Part shown: piece by piece, positions 44,253-53,520 of the stretch
Layout of the letters: the number at the start of each line of letters is the position of its first letter
Numbering within the stretch: the stretch's first letter is position 1
Origin: Ruminococcus sp. XPD3002
Lineage (GTDB): Bacteria; Bacillota; Clostridia; Oscillospirales; Ruminococcaceae
Direction: 5' to 3'
Assembly (NCBI GenBank): GCA_900119535.1
Contig: FPJT01000011.1
Coordinates: forward strand, 1-64,000
DNA: 64,000 nucleotides
Notes under the pieces: generated by a model
Seen by the model: the letters and a program-made list of their open reading frames with translations, nothing else
What the model was told of the DNA's origin: nothing
Databases searched by the model: none
Position numbers and translations under genes: made by a program

Positions 44253-45197
44253 TCAAAGTCTGATAACGCCGTTGCGTTCGAGGTTCTGCATGAATAAAAC
44301 TCTTGCACGGTCGCGCATATCGGGCTTCATCATGTACTGCATATAGGTCTCGATGATGTATATCTTTGAAGAAGTTCTGCCCTCGAGCTTGAACTGCTCG
44401 AAGCCCATAGGGATGTATTTATCCCATATAGCATCGGGAGTTACACATGTGCTGAGCTTGAATATATCAAAGACAAAGCGTTCACGGGCATGGCACTTTA
44501 TATTGTTATCCTCGTTCTCGGCGGAATAGTTGTATATATTGAAAGGTCTGTCGGGCATGATGCTCATGTGGTCGGTGTAGTATATCATGTCCTGACCGAT
44601 AAGGCGGTAGTGGTTTCCTCTGTTGGGACATCCCGGATCGCAGCAGGAATTTACAAGCACCTCTACACGCTCTTTATGGGGGATAGTTTCCAGCAGGTCG
44701 AACTTGTTGTTAAGGTTGTAATCCAGCACAAGTATGTGGTAATCCTTCTCCATTTCCTCCCTTACCTTTTCGATATCGGTTATCATACGGCAGGTAGAGC
44801 TGGTTATCTTGTAGTTGGGGTATTCCCTGCGGATATACTCCTCCAGCAGGGGAGAATTGACTATTACCTCGTTGAGACCGTTATCCGCCATTTTCATTAT
44901 CCTGTTGCAGATAGGATCATAGAGGTGTTCTTCTTTCAGTACGGGATTGGTGAATGTAAAGCGCAGAGGGATGCCGTGTTCGTTGAAGAGATGCATGACC
45001 TTCTGAGCCTGCTTATCGTCATATACACCGCGGAGGTTTCTTCCTCCGTTCCAGACAGCCTGGGGGAAAGAACCGTATACAGAGGCTATCTCTACGCCTT
45101 CGCGGAAGTATTCGGGACAGTTTTCAAGCATTGTCATAAAGACAACGTTAACGCCGTAGTGTCCCCAGAAATCTGGCAGATGGAACCTTGCTTTCAT
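44253..45197 (-). CDS. U32-peptidase-like protein, paralogue 1 of 4
   Basis: 314 residues from the ATG at 45197, 10 bp after the hydE-like stop, with GAGG upstream. It is the most divergent copy: EGVEIASVYGSFPQAVWNGG, KITSSTCRMITD, DYNLNNKFDLLETIP, NSCCDPGC and FKLEGRTSS. The conserved GR of the U32 motif, the STC and the CC..C are kept. It directly follows the radical SAM gene, so it may be the partner of that enzyme, with the other copies arising by tandem duplication. Confidence 0.7.
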   Translation of the reverse strand: MKARFHLPDFWGHYGVNVVFMTMLENCPEYFREGVEIASVYGSFPQAVWNGGRNLRGVYDDKQAQKVMHLFNEHGIPLRFTFTNPVLKEEHLYDPICNRIMKMADNGLNEVIVNSPLLEEYIRREYPNYKITSSTCRMITDIEKVREEMEKDYHILVLDYNLNNKFDLLETIPHKERVEVLVNSCCDPGCPNRGNHYRLIGQDMIYYTDHMSIMPDRPFNIYNYSAENEDNNIKCHARERFVFDIFKLSTCVTPDAIWDKYIPMGFEQFKLEGRTSSKIYIIETYMQYMMKPDMRDRARVLFMQNLERNGVIRL

Positions 45198-45207
45198 AGT
45201 TGTTACC

Positions 45208-46254
45208 TCATATTGTAAAGTCGGCGCAGTCACCGCGTTCAGAGGCTACCTCATAGCCTGCGGAGACTATCCTGCGGTCGAGACAATGTCTGCACTCTGC
45301 CGCTTCTTCGCCTGTACATATCTTGTTGTCGTATAAGTCGTATTTCTTTCTCACGTCCACAGGTGAGAGGTTCGGCATGACCACGTTACAGCCTGTTTTA
45401 AGTCCCATTTCGCGTCCCATAGGGTGAATGGTGCCAAGTGCGGTAGTTGCAGGGAGAAGCACCTTCGGGAACATCAGACGGAGTATACCGAGAAGCCTGA
45501 GAGTCAGTTCAAGGGTTCCGCCCTTTTCCTCTGCGAAGGGAGTGCTGTGGTGGGGTACGAAGGGACCTATGCCTATCATCTGGGGCTGCAGCTTTTGCAG
45601 GAAACGCAGGTCCGTGACCAAGTCCTCAGTAGTCTGAAATGGAGCGCCGACCATGAATCCCGAGCCTACCTGATAGCCGAGCTCTTTAAGGTCGAAAAGA
45701 CAGCGTATGCGGTTATCAAGGCTCATTTCGGCGGGGTGGAGCCTGCGGTACAATTCGGGAGAGGCGGTCTCGTGGCGTAGCAGATATCTGTCCGCACCTG
45801 CCTCTTTCATTAGCCTGTAGCTCTCACGGGAACGTTCTCCCAGTGAAAGGGTTATAGCGCAGTCGGGGTATTTTTCACGTATCTCTGATATGATACTGCA
45901 CATAAGCTCGTCCGTAAAGAACGAGTCCTCGCCGCCCTGCATCACGAATGTGCGGAAGCCGAGGGAATAGCCGTTTTCACAGCATGAGAGTATCATTTCC
46001 CTGTCAAGGCGATAGCGGTCGGCATCCCTGTTGCTTCGGCGTATACCGCAGTAAAGGCAGTCGTTCTTACAGTGCGAAGATACCTCGATAAGTCCGCGGA
46101 GGAATACTTTTTTCCCATAATAGCGCTGTCTTACCTCGTCCGCACGGATACGGAGAAGCTCCGCAGTTTCATCATCACGGTCGTTTATCAGCTCTGCAAG
46201 TTCGCTGTCGGAGAGGTCCTGTCCGGAGTATAGCTTTTCAACGAGTTCCTTCAT
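45208..46254 (-). CDS. HydE/BioB-family radical SAM protein
   Basis: 348 residues. The CxxxCxxC cluster motif HCKNDCLYCGIRR (Cys62, Cys66, Cys69), followed by FRTFVMQGGEDSFF, MVGAPFQTTEDL and IGIGPFVPHHSTPF, is characteristic of HydE, the FeFe-hydrogenase maturase, and of related BATS-domain enzymes. C-terminal cysteines (AAECRHCLDRR) match the second cluster site of some HydE. No hydF, hydG or hydrogenase gene is in the window. It lies 1 bp after nadA and 10 bp before the U32-like array, so it may serve those proteins and not a hydrogenase. Confidence 0.85.
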   Translation of the reverse strand: MKELVEKLYSGQDLSDSELAELINDRDDETAELLRIRADEVRQRYYGKKVFLRGLIEVSSHCKNDCLYCGIRRSNRDADRYRLDREMILSCCENGYSLGFRTFVMQGGEDSFFTDELMCSIISEIREKYPDCAITLSLGERSRESYRLMKEAGADRYLLRHETASPELYRRLHPAEMSLDNRIRCLFDLKELGYQVGSGFMVGAPFQTTEDLVTDLRFLQKLQPQMIGIGPFVPHHSTPFAEEKGGTLELTLRLLGILRLMFPKVLLPATTALGTIHPMGREMGLKTGCNVVMPNLSPVDVRKKYDLYDNKICTGEEAAECRHCLDRRIVSAGYEVASERGDCADFTI

Positions 46255-46255
46255 A

Positions 46256-47182
46256 TCAGCCGCCGAGCCTTATCATCTCGTCTATGCACTTTCTTGCATC
46301 TGCAATAAGTTCTGCATCCATAAGTATCTCGAATGCCTCGCCGTTGTCCATACCCATAAGCGAGTTATAAACGTCGGGGAGAGTTGTGAGCTTCATGTTG
46401 CGGCAGACGATGTTCTTTGTAACGGGATAGAATTTCTTGTCGGGACAGTCATACTGTAAATGCTCCGAGATAGATGTTTCTGTACCGATGATGAATTCCT
46501 TGTGGTCGGATTCCTTTGCGTAGTTCATAATGCCCGATGTAGAGCCGACATAGTCAGCAAGAGCCACAACAGAGGGTACACATTCAGGGTGTACGAGAAA
46601 CAGCGCATCGGGGTGTTCTGCCTTAGCCTTCTTTACCTCGGCAGGAGTTATTGCCGCATGTGTGGGACATCCGCCGTGAAGGAGCTTTATGTCCTTTTCG
46701 GGACACTGCTGCTTTACCCAGTCGCCGAGATTGCAGTCCGGTATAAACAGGAGCTTTTCGTTATCCAGCGCCTGTACTATCCTCAGTGCGCTTGAAGATG
46801 TTACGCATACATCACAGACGGTCTTAAGAGCGGCAGTTGTATTGATATAAGCCACAACAGTGCGGTCGGGTTCCTGAGCTTTCAGCTGAGAGATGAGAGC
46901 CTTGTCCATCTGTTCAGCCATCGGACATCCTGCATCCTTGTTTGCGAGGAAGACTCTCTTTTCGGGCGAGAGCATCTTTGCTGTCTCTGCCATGAAGTGA
47001 ACTCCGCAGAAGAGTATGTTATCTGCGTCTGTCTTGGTAGCGTCCACGCTTAATTTATAGCTGTCACCGGTGAAATCTGCTATTTCAACTATCTCTCTCG
47101 CCTGGTAGCTGTGAGCGAGTATAGCGGTATTTGTCTCTTTTTTGAGCTTTATGATCTTATCCTGTAATTCACGAACAGTCAT
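46256..47182 (-). CDS. nadA: Quinolinate synthase NadA
   Basis: 308 residues from the ATG at 47182, with AGGAAG upstream. Shows AILAHSYQAREI, FCGVHFMAETAKML, NKDAGCPMAE (Cys86), VHPEC and NIVCRNMKLTTL, which provide the three cysteines of the 4Fe-4S cluster, and the central PDCNLGDWV. NadA condenses iminoaspartate with dihydroxyacetone phosphate to quinolinate in NAD synthesis. nadB and nadC, its usual partners, are absent. It is the first gene of the operon and has a good promoter. Confidence 0.94.
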   Translation of the reverse strand: MTVRELQDKIIKLKKETNTAILAHSYQAREIVEIADFTGDSYKLSVDATKTDADNILFCGVHFMAETAKMLSPEKRVFLANKDAGCPMAEQMDKALISQLKAQEPDRTVVAYINTTAALKTVCDVCVTSSSALRIVQALDNEKLLFIPDCNLGDWVKQQCPEKDIKLLHGGCPTHAAITPAEVKKAKAEHPDALFLVHPECVPSVVALADYVGSTSGIMNYAKESDHKEFIIGTETSISEHLQYDCPDKKFYPVTKNIVCRNMKLTTLPDVYNSLMGMDNGEAFEILMDAELIADARKCIDEMIRLGG

Positions 47183-47236
47183 GCGGCATCTTCCTTTCAT
47201 TTATAGACGGCAGAATATAGTCTGCCTATTATATTG

Positions 47237-47265
47237 ATTATACCACATCCCTGCCGATAATTCAA
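47237..47265 (-). promoter_or_regulatory. SigA-type promoter of the nadA operon
   Basis: Minus strand TTGAAT (47265-47260), 17-bp spacer, TATAAT (47242-47237). A small GGCAGA/TCTGCC hairpin lies between it and the start codon. Confidence 0.75.
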
Positions 47266-47321
47266 GTCTTTCAGTTATCAGAAAGCAGTTATCAGAAATC
47301 AGAGCGCAGAAAGCAGTGTAG

Positions 47322-47404
47322 GGGCGCATTCCGTGCGCCCGTCATTACACGTACATCCACATGCAACCTTGATACCATGTAGGGGGCGATGCCTACATCG
47401 CCCC
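47322..47404. repeat. Two palindromic repeats upstream of nadA
   Basis: GGGCGCATTCCGTGCGCCC (47322-47340) and the GGGGCGATG/CATCGCCCC palindrome (47383-47404), both preceded by TGTAGGGG. Confidence 0.65.
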
Positions 47405-47412
47405 TTTAGTTT

Positions 47413-47625
47413 TCAGAAATCAGAAAGTAGAAAGCAGTGTAGGGGGCGCATTCCGTGCGCCCGTGATAACCAAATTATGATGAATCAATTGTAGGGGCTG
47501 CCTTTGGCAGCCCGCATGATCCAATACATACGGTAAAATAAAACGGACCGCCGAAGGCGGCCCCTACATGGTTTCAGAGTTGTGGACTATTGTACGTGTG
47601 CCAATGGGACGGCGAATCGCCGTCC
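47413..47625 (+). repeat. Long direct repeat, right copy (about 210 bp)
   Basis: Nearly identical to 39523-39732, including the sequences between palindromes, with a few substitutions and small indels. The two copies flank the nadA-hydE-U32-esterase operon. Confidence 0.8.
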
Positions 47626-47698
47626 CTACAATGTTCTATTCATATTTATCGGTGATAACACGAGCGCACGGAATGCGCCCCTACAATATTTTATGGAT

Positions 47699-48076
47699 TC
47701 AGAGAACGCTCTCAGCAATGACCTCGACCTCGGCAAGAACACCCTTCGGAAGTGTCTTGACGGCAACACAGCTTCTTGCAGGAAGCCCTGTGAAATAGCG
47801 TCCGTAGATCTCGTTAAAAGCGGCGAAGTCGTTCATATCCGCAAGGAAACATGTAGTCTTTACAGCCTTGTCGAAGGAAGAACCTGCGGTCTCGAGGACT
47901 GCCTTAAGGTTCTGCATTATCTGCTCTGTCTGTTCCTCTATGGTGTCAGAATCGACTGCGTTGGTGACAGGGTTTATAGCTATCTGACCGCTCGTGTACA
48001 CCATGCCGTTAGAGACTATTGCCTGTGAATAGGGACCTACTGCCGCAGGTGCTTTTTCTGTATGTATTTTTATCAT
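47699..48076 (-). CDS. ridA: RidA family reactive intermediate deaminase
   Basis: 125 residues from the ATG at 48076, which has CGGAGG 7 bases upstream; the frame runs further 5' through repeat DNA that is not coding. Typical RidA/YjgF features: AVGPYSQAIVSNGMVYTSGQI, the conserved arginine in LPARSCVAVKTLPKG and a final AEVEVIAE. RidA hydrolyses reactive enamines such as 2-aminoacrylate to keto acids and protects branched-chain and PLP enzymes. Its place after leuB fits the isoleucine/valine pathway context. Confidence 0.94.
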   Translation of the reverse strand: MIKIHTEKAPAAVGPYSQAIVSNGMVYTSGQIAINPVTNAVDSDTIEEQTEQIMQNLKAVLETAGSSFDKAVKTTCFLADMNDFAAFNEIYGRYFTGLPARSCVAVKTLPKGVLAEVEVIAESVL

Positions 48077-48123
48077 TGTTAATACCTCCGTTTTTTTAAT
48101 TCGTAATTGAGAGCTAAGTGTAG

Positions 48124-48306
48124 GGGCGCATTCCGTGCGCCCGTTGGTACCAGAACAATAACATGTAACCCTGATACCGTGTAGGGGGCGATGCCTACAT
48201 CGCCCCAATAATTTACATATTGTCAGGCAGGGCTGATGTGGGCATCAGCCCCTACAATGTTCTATTCATATTTATCGGGGTCATCACGGGCGCACGGAAT
48301 GCGCCC
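48124..48306. repeat. Palindromic repeat cluster between leuB and ridA
   Basis: Four palindromes: GGGCGCATTCCGTGCGCCC (48124-48142), GGGGCGATG/CATCGCCCC (48185-48206), GGGCTGATG/CATCAGCCC (48230-48251) and GGGCGCACGGAATGCGCCC (48288-48306). TGTAGGGG or CCCCTACA borders each on the outer side. Confidence 0.65.
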
Positions 48307-48326
48307 CTACACTGCTTTCTGCTCAC

Positions 48327-49400
48327 TTACAACTCTGATAACACCTTGTCGGTCATTTCGGTGCATGAAAGGGGAGAAGCCGTGGAATCGCCTATGATAT
48401 CGGCTGTGCGGTATCCCTTGTCCAGTACGCTGTTGACAGCATCCTCAATGCAGTCCGCCTCGGCAGAAAGACCGAATGAATAGCGGAGCATCATGGCTCC
48501 CGAAAGGATAGTCGCCAGTGGATTTGCCTTGTTCTGACCTGCTATGTCGGGAGCGCTTCCGTGTATGGGTTCGTACATTCCCCTTGTTGAAGCTCCCAGA
48601 GATGCGGATGCAAGCATACCTATCGAACCCGTTATCTGTGAAGCCTCGTCCGAGAGTATGTCTCCGAACATATTTGAGGTAACTATAACATCGAACTGTG
48701 AAGGGTCCCTTACAAGCTGCATTGCGGCGTTATCCACGAACATGTCTGTATATGCCACCTCGGGGTACTCCACGGAAAGCTCGTGCATTACCTTTCTCCA
48801 GAGCCGTGAGGATTCAAGGACATTCGCCTTGTCTATACTGCAAAGACGTTTACTGCGCTTCATTGCCGAATCGAAAGCAACTCTGCCTATACGTTCTATC
48901 TCGGTAACGCTGTAAGCCTCGGTATCGAAAGCCTCTCGTCCGTATTTACCGTCACGGTAGCCTCTGTCGCCGAAGTAGATGCCCCCTGTAAGCTCACGAA
49001 CTATCATGAGGTCGAAGCCTTTTCCAACTATCTCGTCCTTCAGCGGAGAAGCACTTCTCAGGGCAGGATAGAGCCTTGCAGGCCGTAGATTGGTATATAG
49101 TCCCAGTGCCGAGCGTATTCCCAGCAGAGCCTTTTCGGGACGTCTTTCTCCGGGCTGGTCATCCCACTGCGGACCGCCAACAGCTCCGAGGAGTACACTG
49201 TCGGAAGCGAGACAACCGTCTATAGTTTCCTGCGGAAGGGGCATACCTGCGGCATCTATAGCGCATCCGCCTATGAGGTATGGGGTGAAATTGAATTTAT
49301 GTCCGAACTTATCTGCCACTTTTTCAAGTACTGCAACAGCGCTGTCCACTATCTCGGGACCTATGCCGTCGCCTTTAAGTAAAGCGATATTGTATTCCAT
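48327..49400 (-). CDS. leuB: 3-isopropylmalate dehydrogenase
   Basis: 357 residues, AAAGGTG upstream. Begins [20 protein letters not shown]. The family markers are [27 protein letters not shown] and [14 protein letters not shown], with Asp residues for the divalent metal, then [13 protein letters not shown] for NAD binding. It oxidises and decarboxylates 3-isopropylmalate to 2-oxoisocaproate, the third leucine step. It follows leuCD on the same strand across a repeat-filled gap of about 380 bp. Confidence 0.97.
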   Translation of the reverse strand: MEYNIALLKGDGIGPEIVDSAVAVLEKVADKFGHKFNFTPYLIGGCAIDAAGMPLPQETIDGCLASDSVLLGAVGGPQWDDQPGERRPEKALLGIRSALGLYTNLRPARLYPALRSASPLKDEIVGKGFDLMIVRELTGGIYFGDRGYRDGKYGREAFDTEAYSVTEIERIGRVAFDSAMKRSKRLCSIDKANVLESSRLWRKVMHELSVEYPEVAYTDMFVDNAAMQLVRDPSQFDVIVTSNMFGDILSDEASQITGSIGMLASASLGASTRGMYEPIHGSAPDIAGQNKANPLATILSGAMMLRYSFGLSAEADCIEDAVNSVLDKGYRTADIIGDSTASPLSCTEMTDKVLSEL

Positions 49401-49503
49401 TTATCTCACCTTTCTCTTTTAATTCGGAATCGGGGTATTGCCTTACGGCGATGAATCTGAATATGGGTATTCGTACAATTATGCGTAACCCTGATATCGT
49501 GTA

Positions 49504-49699
49504 GGGACGGCGATTCGCCGTCCGTTTTCATCCGTATTTGTATTTGACCATGCGGACGGCCAATGGCCGTCCCTACAATGCTTTCTGCTTTCTGATATCT
49601 GAAAACTAAAGGGGCGATGTGGGTGACTCCCCACAGTGTGGGGAGATGTCAGCGAAGCTGACAGAGGGGACGGGCGACGGTTAGGAGTCGCCCCCTACA
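49504..49699. repeat. Palindromic repeat cluster between leuD and leuB
   Basis: GGGACGGCGATTCGCCGTCC (49504-49523), CGGACGGCCAATGGCCGTCC (49553-49572) and a block 49611-49699 with CTCCCCACAGTGTGGGGAG (49627-49645), GTCAGCGAAGCTGAC and GGGCGAC/GTCGCCC. This block equals the one at 35491-35599 minus one 20-bp hairpin unit. No gene is seen in 49401-49778. Confidence 0.65.
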
Positions 49700-49778
49700 G
49701 GGTATCAGGGTTGTGGACGATTGTACGTGTGCCCCTACACTGCTTTCTGATTTCTGCTCACTGATTACTGATTTCTGT

Positions 49779-50261
49779 TTACTTGGCTATAGACGCCATA
49801 AGTCCGCCGTTTTCGATTATCTTCTGTATGAATTCGGGAAAGGGCTCCGTAGTGTACTCCCTGCCCGTTGTAAGGTCACGGATGATGCCGTTATCAAGGT
49901 CGGCTTCAACGGTATTGCCCTCTGCTATAGCCTCGGCGGCTTCGGGACATTCAACTATCGCAAGACCTATATTTATCGAGTTGCGGTAGAATATCCTTGC
50001 AAAGCTCTTTGCTATGACCAGCGATATGCCGCTTGCCTTTATGGCTATGGGAGCGTGTTCACGGGATGAACCGCATCCGAAGTTCTGACCTGCTACCATT
50101 ATATCACCCTGCTTTACACGGCTTACAAAGGTCGTATCTATGTCCTCCATGCAGTGAGATGCGAGTTCGGCGTGGTCGCTTGTATTAAGGTATCTTGCAG
50201 GGATTATAACGTCCGTATCAACGTTGTCCCCATACTTTATAACGCTTCCCTTGTATATCAT
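49779..50261 (-). CDS. leuD: 3-isopropylmalate dehydratase small subunit
   Basis: 160 residues from the ATG at 50261, which overlaps the leuC stop (ATGA) and has GGGAGG 9 bases upstream inside leuC; the longer frame only shadows leuC. It begins [21 protein letters not shown] and has [13 protein letters not shown], the substrate-binding swivel-domain motif of the short LeuD type. With LeuC it isomerises 2-isopropylmalate to 3-isopropylmalate. Confidence 0.96.
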   Translation of the reverse strand: MIYKGSVIKYGDNVDTDVIIPARYLNTSDHAELASHCMEDIDTTFVSRVKQGDIMVAGQNFGCGSSREHAPIAIKASGISLVIAKSFARIFYRNSINIGLAIVECPEAAEAIAEGNTVEADLDNGIIRDLTTGREYTTEPFPEFIQKIIENGGLMASIAK

Positions 50262-51526
50262 ATGCTCATTACCTCCCACGGACTTGTTATCTTTCCTGTA
50301 AGTGCGCTTGCTGCGGCTGTTGCAGGACTTGCAAGGTAGACCTCCGATTTTACGTGTCCCATACGTCCCACGAAATTGCGGTTTGTGGTAGTTACTGCAC
50401 GTTCGCCCTCTGCGAGTATGCCCATGTGTCCTCCGAGACAGGGACCGCATGTAGGCGTTGAAACTACAGCGCCGCTCTCAATGAATATCTTAAGAAGTCC
50501 CTGTTCCATAGCGTCAAGGTATATCTGCTGTGTTGCAGGAATGATTATAACACGGACGTTCTTTGCACATCTGTGTCCCTTCATTATTTCGGCAGCTGTC
50601 TGAAGGTCCTCCAGTCTGCCGTTGGTACATGAACCGATAACTACCTGGTTTATGGGGATATCGCCTATCTCACCGAAGGTACGTGCGTTTTCGGGAAGGT
50701 GAGGGAATGCCACTGTAGGCTCTATTGCCGAAAGGTCTATATCGATTACCTCGTCGTATACCGCATCATCATCGGGAGCGTACACTACAGGTTCAGCGCC
50801 GCCGTGTGCACGGATGTAATCAAGGGTGATATCGTCCACAGCGAAGATGCCGTTCTTTGCGCCTGCCTCTATAGCCATATTTGCGATGCACAGCCTGTCC
50901 GCCATAGTAAGGGAAGAAAGTCCCTCGCCTGTGAATTCAAGCGAGCGGTAGAGTGCGCCGTCCACGCCTATCCTGCCGATAAGGTGGAGTATAACATCCT
51001 TGCCCGATACGAACCTGCGGAGCTTTCCCGTGAGGTTCACCTTTATAGCCGAGGGCACCTTGAACCACGCCTTGCCTGTAGCCATTCCACAAGCCATATC
51101 CGTCGAGCCTACACCCGTTGAGAATGCACCGAGAGCGCCGTAGGTACAGGTATGTGAATCGGCACCTATAACGGCATTGCCTGCTGTAACGAGTCCCTTT
51201 TCGGGGATGAGGGCGTGTTCTATGCCCATTTCGCCTACATCGTAAAAGTGGGTTATGTCCATATCTTCGCAGAAATCACGGCACATCTTACACTGCTGTG
51301 CTGCCTTTATGTCCTTATTGGGAGCGAAGTGATCCATTATCATTGTGACCTTGTCTTTGTCGAACACGCTGTCTTTGCCGAGCTTTGCGAACTCCTTGAT
51401 AGCCACGGGAGAGGTTATATCATTTCCGAGAACGAGGTCGAGGTCTGCGAGGATGAGCTGTCCCGCCTTGACCTGACATTGTCCCGAATGAGCCGCAAGG
51501 ATCTTCTGCGTCATTGTCATACCCAT
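50258..51526 (-). CDS. leuC: 3-isopropylmalate dehydratase large subunit
   Basis: 422 residues from the ATG at 51526 ([15 protein letters not shown], the common start of this family). A GTG three codons earlier is possible, as the ribosome binding site here is weak. Aconitase-type markers: [34 protein letters not shown] and [13 protein letters not shown], which give the three cysteines of the 4Fe-4S cluster. It is coupled to leuD by a 4-base overlap. Confidence 0.96.
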   Translation of the reverse strand: MGMTMTQKILAAHSGQCQVKAGQLILADLDLVLGNDITSPVAIKEFAKLGKDSVFDKDKVTMIMDHFAPNKDIKAAQQCKMCRDFCEDMDITHFYDVGEMGIEHALIPEKGLVTAGNAVIGADSHTCTYGALGAFSTGVGSTDMACGMATGKAWFKVPSAIKVNLTGKLRRFVSGKDVILHLIGRIGVDGALYRSLEFTGEGLSSLTMADRLCIANMAIEAGAKNGIFAVDDITLDYIRAHGGAEPVVYAPDDDAVYDEVIDIDLSAIEPTVAFPHLPENARTFGEIGDIPINQVVIGSCTNGRLEDLQTAAEIMKGHRCAKNVRVIIIPATQQIYLDAMEQGLLKIFIESGAVVSTPTCGPCLGGHMGILAEGERAVTTTNRNFVGRMGHVKSEVYLASPATAAASALTGKITSPWEVMSI

Positions 51527-51552
51527 TTTACACACTTCTTTCTTTTTGTTTT

Positions 51553-51717
51553 TTAGCCTTTAATCAGCCCTTAGCCGTTAGCTTGTGGTATCGCCTTACG
51601 GGGATGTATTTATAATGATTTGTAGGGGCGCTTTCTGCTTTCTGATCTCTGATTACTGTGCGGACGGCCAATGGCCGTCCCTACAATCGGTTCATCATGG
51701 GCGCACGGAATGCGCCC
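51553..51717. repeat. Repeat-filled gap between ilvD and leuC
   Basis: A TTAGCC microrepeat (51553-51590) resembles that at 32036. GGACGGCCAATGGCCGTCC (51662-51680) and GGGCGCACGGAATGCGCCC (51699-51717) follow, joined by CTTTCTGATTTCTG-like microrepeats. Confidence 0.6.
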
Positions 51718-51740
51718 CTACACTGCTTTCTGATTACTGC

Positions 51741-53402
51741 TCATTTATTAAGGATAGCGCCTTTGTCCGCAGATGATACCATTGCAGCATAGCGCTTAAG
51801 GTAGCCTGTTATGTTCTCTTTCCGCTTTATCGGCATTGTACGTCTGCGCTCCTGAAGCTCCTCGTCGGAAACTTCAAGGGTTATGGAATAATTAGGGATG
51901 TCTATGGATATCATGTCGCCGTCCTTTACGTAAGCGATAGTACCGCCGTTCACAGCCTCGGGAGAAACGTGACCTATTGCCGCTCCTCTGGTAGCACCCG
52001 AGAAACGTCCGTCCGTGATAAGTGCAACTGTTGAGCCGAGTCCTGCACCCTGTATAGCCGATGTCGGCGAGAGCATCTCCCTCATTCCCGGACCGCCTGC
52101 AGGTCCCTCATAGCGTATTACCACAACGTCGCCTGCCTTTATGCCGCCTTCGTAAATGACCTTTATAGCTTCCTCTTCACTGTCGAAAACCCTTGCAGGT
52201 CCCCTGTGTACAAGCATCTCGGGAGCCACTGCGCTTCTCTTCACCACACATCTGTCAGGTGCAAGATTGCCCTTAAGTACGGCTATTCCGCCTGTTTCAC
52301 TGTATGGCTCGTCTATGGGACGGATAGTATCGGTATCACGGTTCACGCATCCCTTTATGTTCTCGCCCACTGTCTTTCCTGTAACTGTAATGCAGTCGGT
52401 ATATATGAGGTCCTTTTTGCTCAGCTCGTTAAGAACTGCGTAGACTCCTCCTGCCTCGTTTAGGTCCTCCATATAGGTGTGACCTGCGGGAGCAAGATGA
52501 CAGAGGTTCGGAGTCTTTGCACTTATCTCGTTAGCCATGTCAAGGTCTATCCTGATGCCGCATTCGTTTGCGATTGCAGGAAGATGAAGCATACTGTTCG
52601 TGGAGCATCCGAGAGCCATATCCGCAGTAAGTGCGTTATGGAAAGCCTTTTCCGTCATTATGTCACGGGGACGGATGTTCTGCCTGTAAAGCTCCATTAC
52701 CTGCATACCTGCCTCTTTTGCAAGGCGTATGCGGTCCGAATATACCGCAGGGATAGTGCCGTTTCCGCGGAGTCCCATTCCGAGTACCTCTGTAAGGCAG
52801 TTCATTGAATTAGCCGTATACATTCCCGAACATGAACCGCAGGTAGGGCAGGCATGTTCCTCAAACTCGGTAACGTCCCCGGCAGTCATCCTGCCTGCTG
52901 TATATGCGCCTACAGCCTCGAACATCGATGAGAGGGAAGTCTTTCTGCCCTTGACGTGTCCCGCAAGCATAGGACCTCCGCTGACGAATATAGTCGGTAT
53001 GTTTATACGTGCCGCAGCCATGAGAAGTCCGGGAACGTTCTTGTCGCAGTTCGGCACCATAACGAGGGCATCGAAGTGGTGTGCAAGAGCCATACACTCG
53101 GTAGAATCCGCAATAAGGTCACGGGTAACAAGGGAATACTTCATGCCCTTATGTCCCATAGCGATACCGTCGCATACGGCGATAGCAGGGAATACCGCAG
53201 GAGTACCGCCTGCCATAGCTACGCCAAGCTTGACAGCTTCAACTATCTTGTCTATGTTCATGTGTCCCGGAACTATCTCGTTGTACGATGAGACTATGCC
53301 AACCAGCGGACGGTGCATCTCCTCTTTAGTATGTCCCAGCGCATTGAAAAGCGAACGCTGTGCCGCCTTGTCAACGCCTTCGCAGAAATAATTTCCGCTC
53401 AT
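51741..53402 (-). CDS. ilvD: Dihydroxy-acid dehydratase
   Basis: 553 residues, GAGGTG upstream. Cysteines for the Fe-S cluster occur in [10 protein letters not shown] and [22 protein letters not shown]. Further markers are [15 protein letters not shown] and [12 protein letters not shown], with [20 protein letters not shown] near the C-terminus. It dehydrates dihydroxy acids to the 2-oxo acids leading to valine and isoleucine. It is encoded between the two small membrane proteins and leuCD on the same strand. Confidence 0.97.
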   Translation of the reverse strand: MSGNYFCEGVDKAAQRSLFNALGHTKEEMHRPLVGIVSSYNEIVPGHMNIDKIVEAVKLGVAMAGGTPAVFPAIAVCDGIAMGHKGMKYSLVTRDLIADSTECMALAHHFDALVMVPNCDKNVPGLLMAAARINIPTIFVSGGPMLAGHVKGRKTSLSSMFEAVGAYTAGRMTAGDVTEFEEHACPTCGSCSGMYTANSMNCLTEVLGMGLRGNGTIPAVYSDRIRLAKEAGMQVMELYRQNIRPRDIMTEKAFHNALTADMALGCSTNSMLHLPAIANECGIRIDLDMANEISAKTPNLCHLAPAGHTYMEDLNEAGGVYAVLNELSKKDLIYTDCITVTGKTVGENIKGCVNRDTDTIRPIDEPYSETGGIAVLKGNLAPDRCVVKRSAVAPEMLVHRGPARVFDSEEEAIKVIYEGGIKAGDVVVIRYEGPAGGPGMREMLSPTSAIQGAGLGSTVALITDGRFSGATRGAAIGHVSPEAVNGGTIAYVKDGDMISIDIPNYSITLEVSDEELQERRRTMPIKRKENITGYLKRYAAMVSSADKGAILNK

Positions 53403-53419
53403 TTTATTTCACCTCGTTT

Positions 53420-53520
53420 AAGTTTTCAGAGCTCAGAAAGCAGTGATATGGTAACGGGGAATTGTCCGTGTACCGATGGTCGCACATGTGCGCCCCTACG
53501 GATTTCTACTTTCTACTTTC
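53420..53520. repeat. Short palindrome and CTTTCTGA-type microrepeat
   Basis: GGTCGCACATGTGCGCCC near 53479-53496, then CTACTTTCTACTTTCTGATTTCTG. The microrepeat runs into the last codons of the leftward gene ending at 53513. Confidence 0.5.

Noticed and set aside
39523..49699. Clustered palindromes as a CRISPR array
   Set aside because: Repeats differ in sequence and spacing, spacers are shared between clusters, and no cas genes are present.
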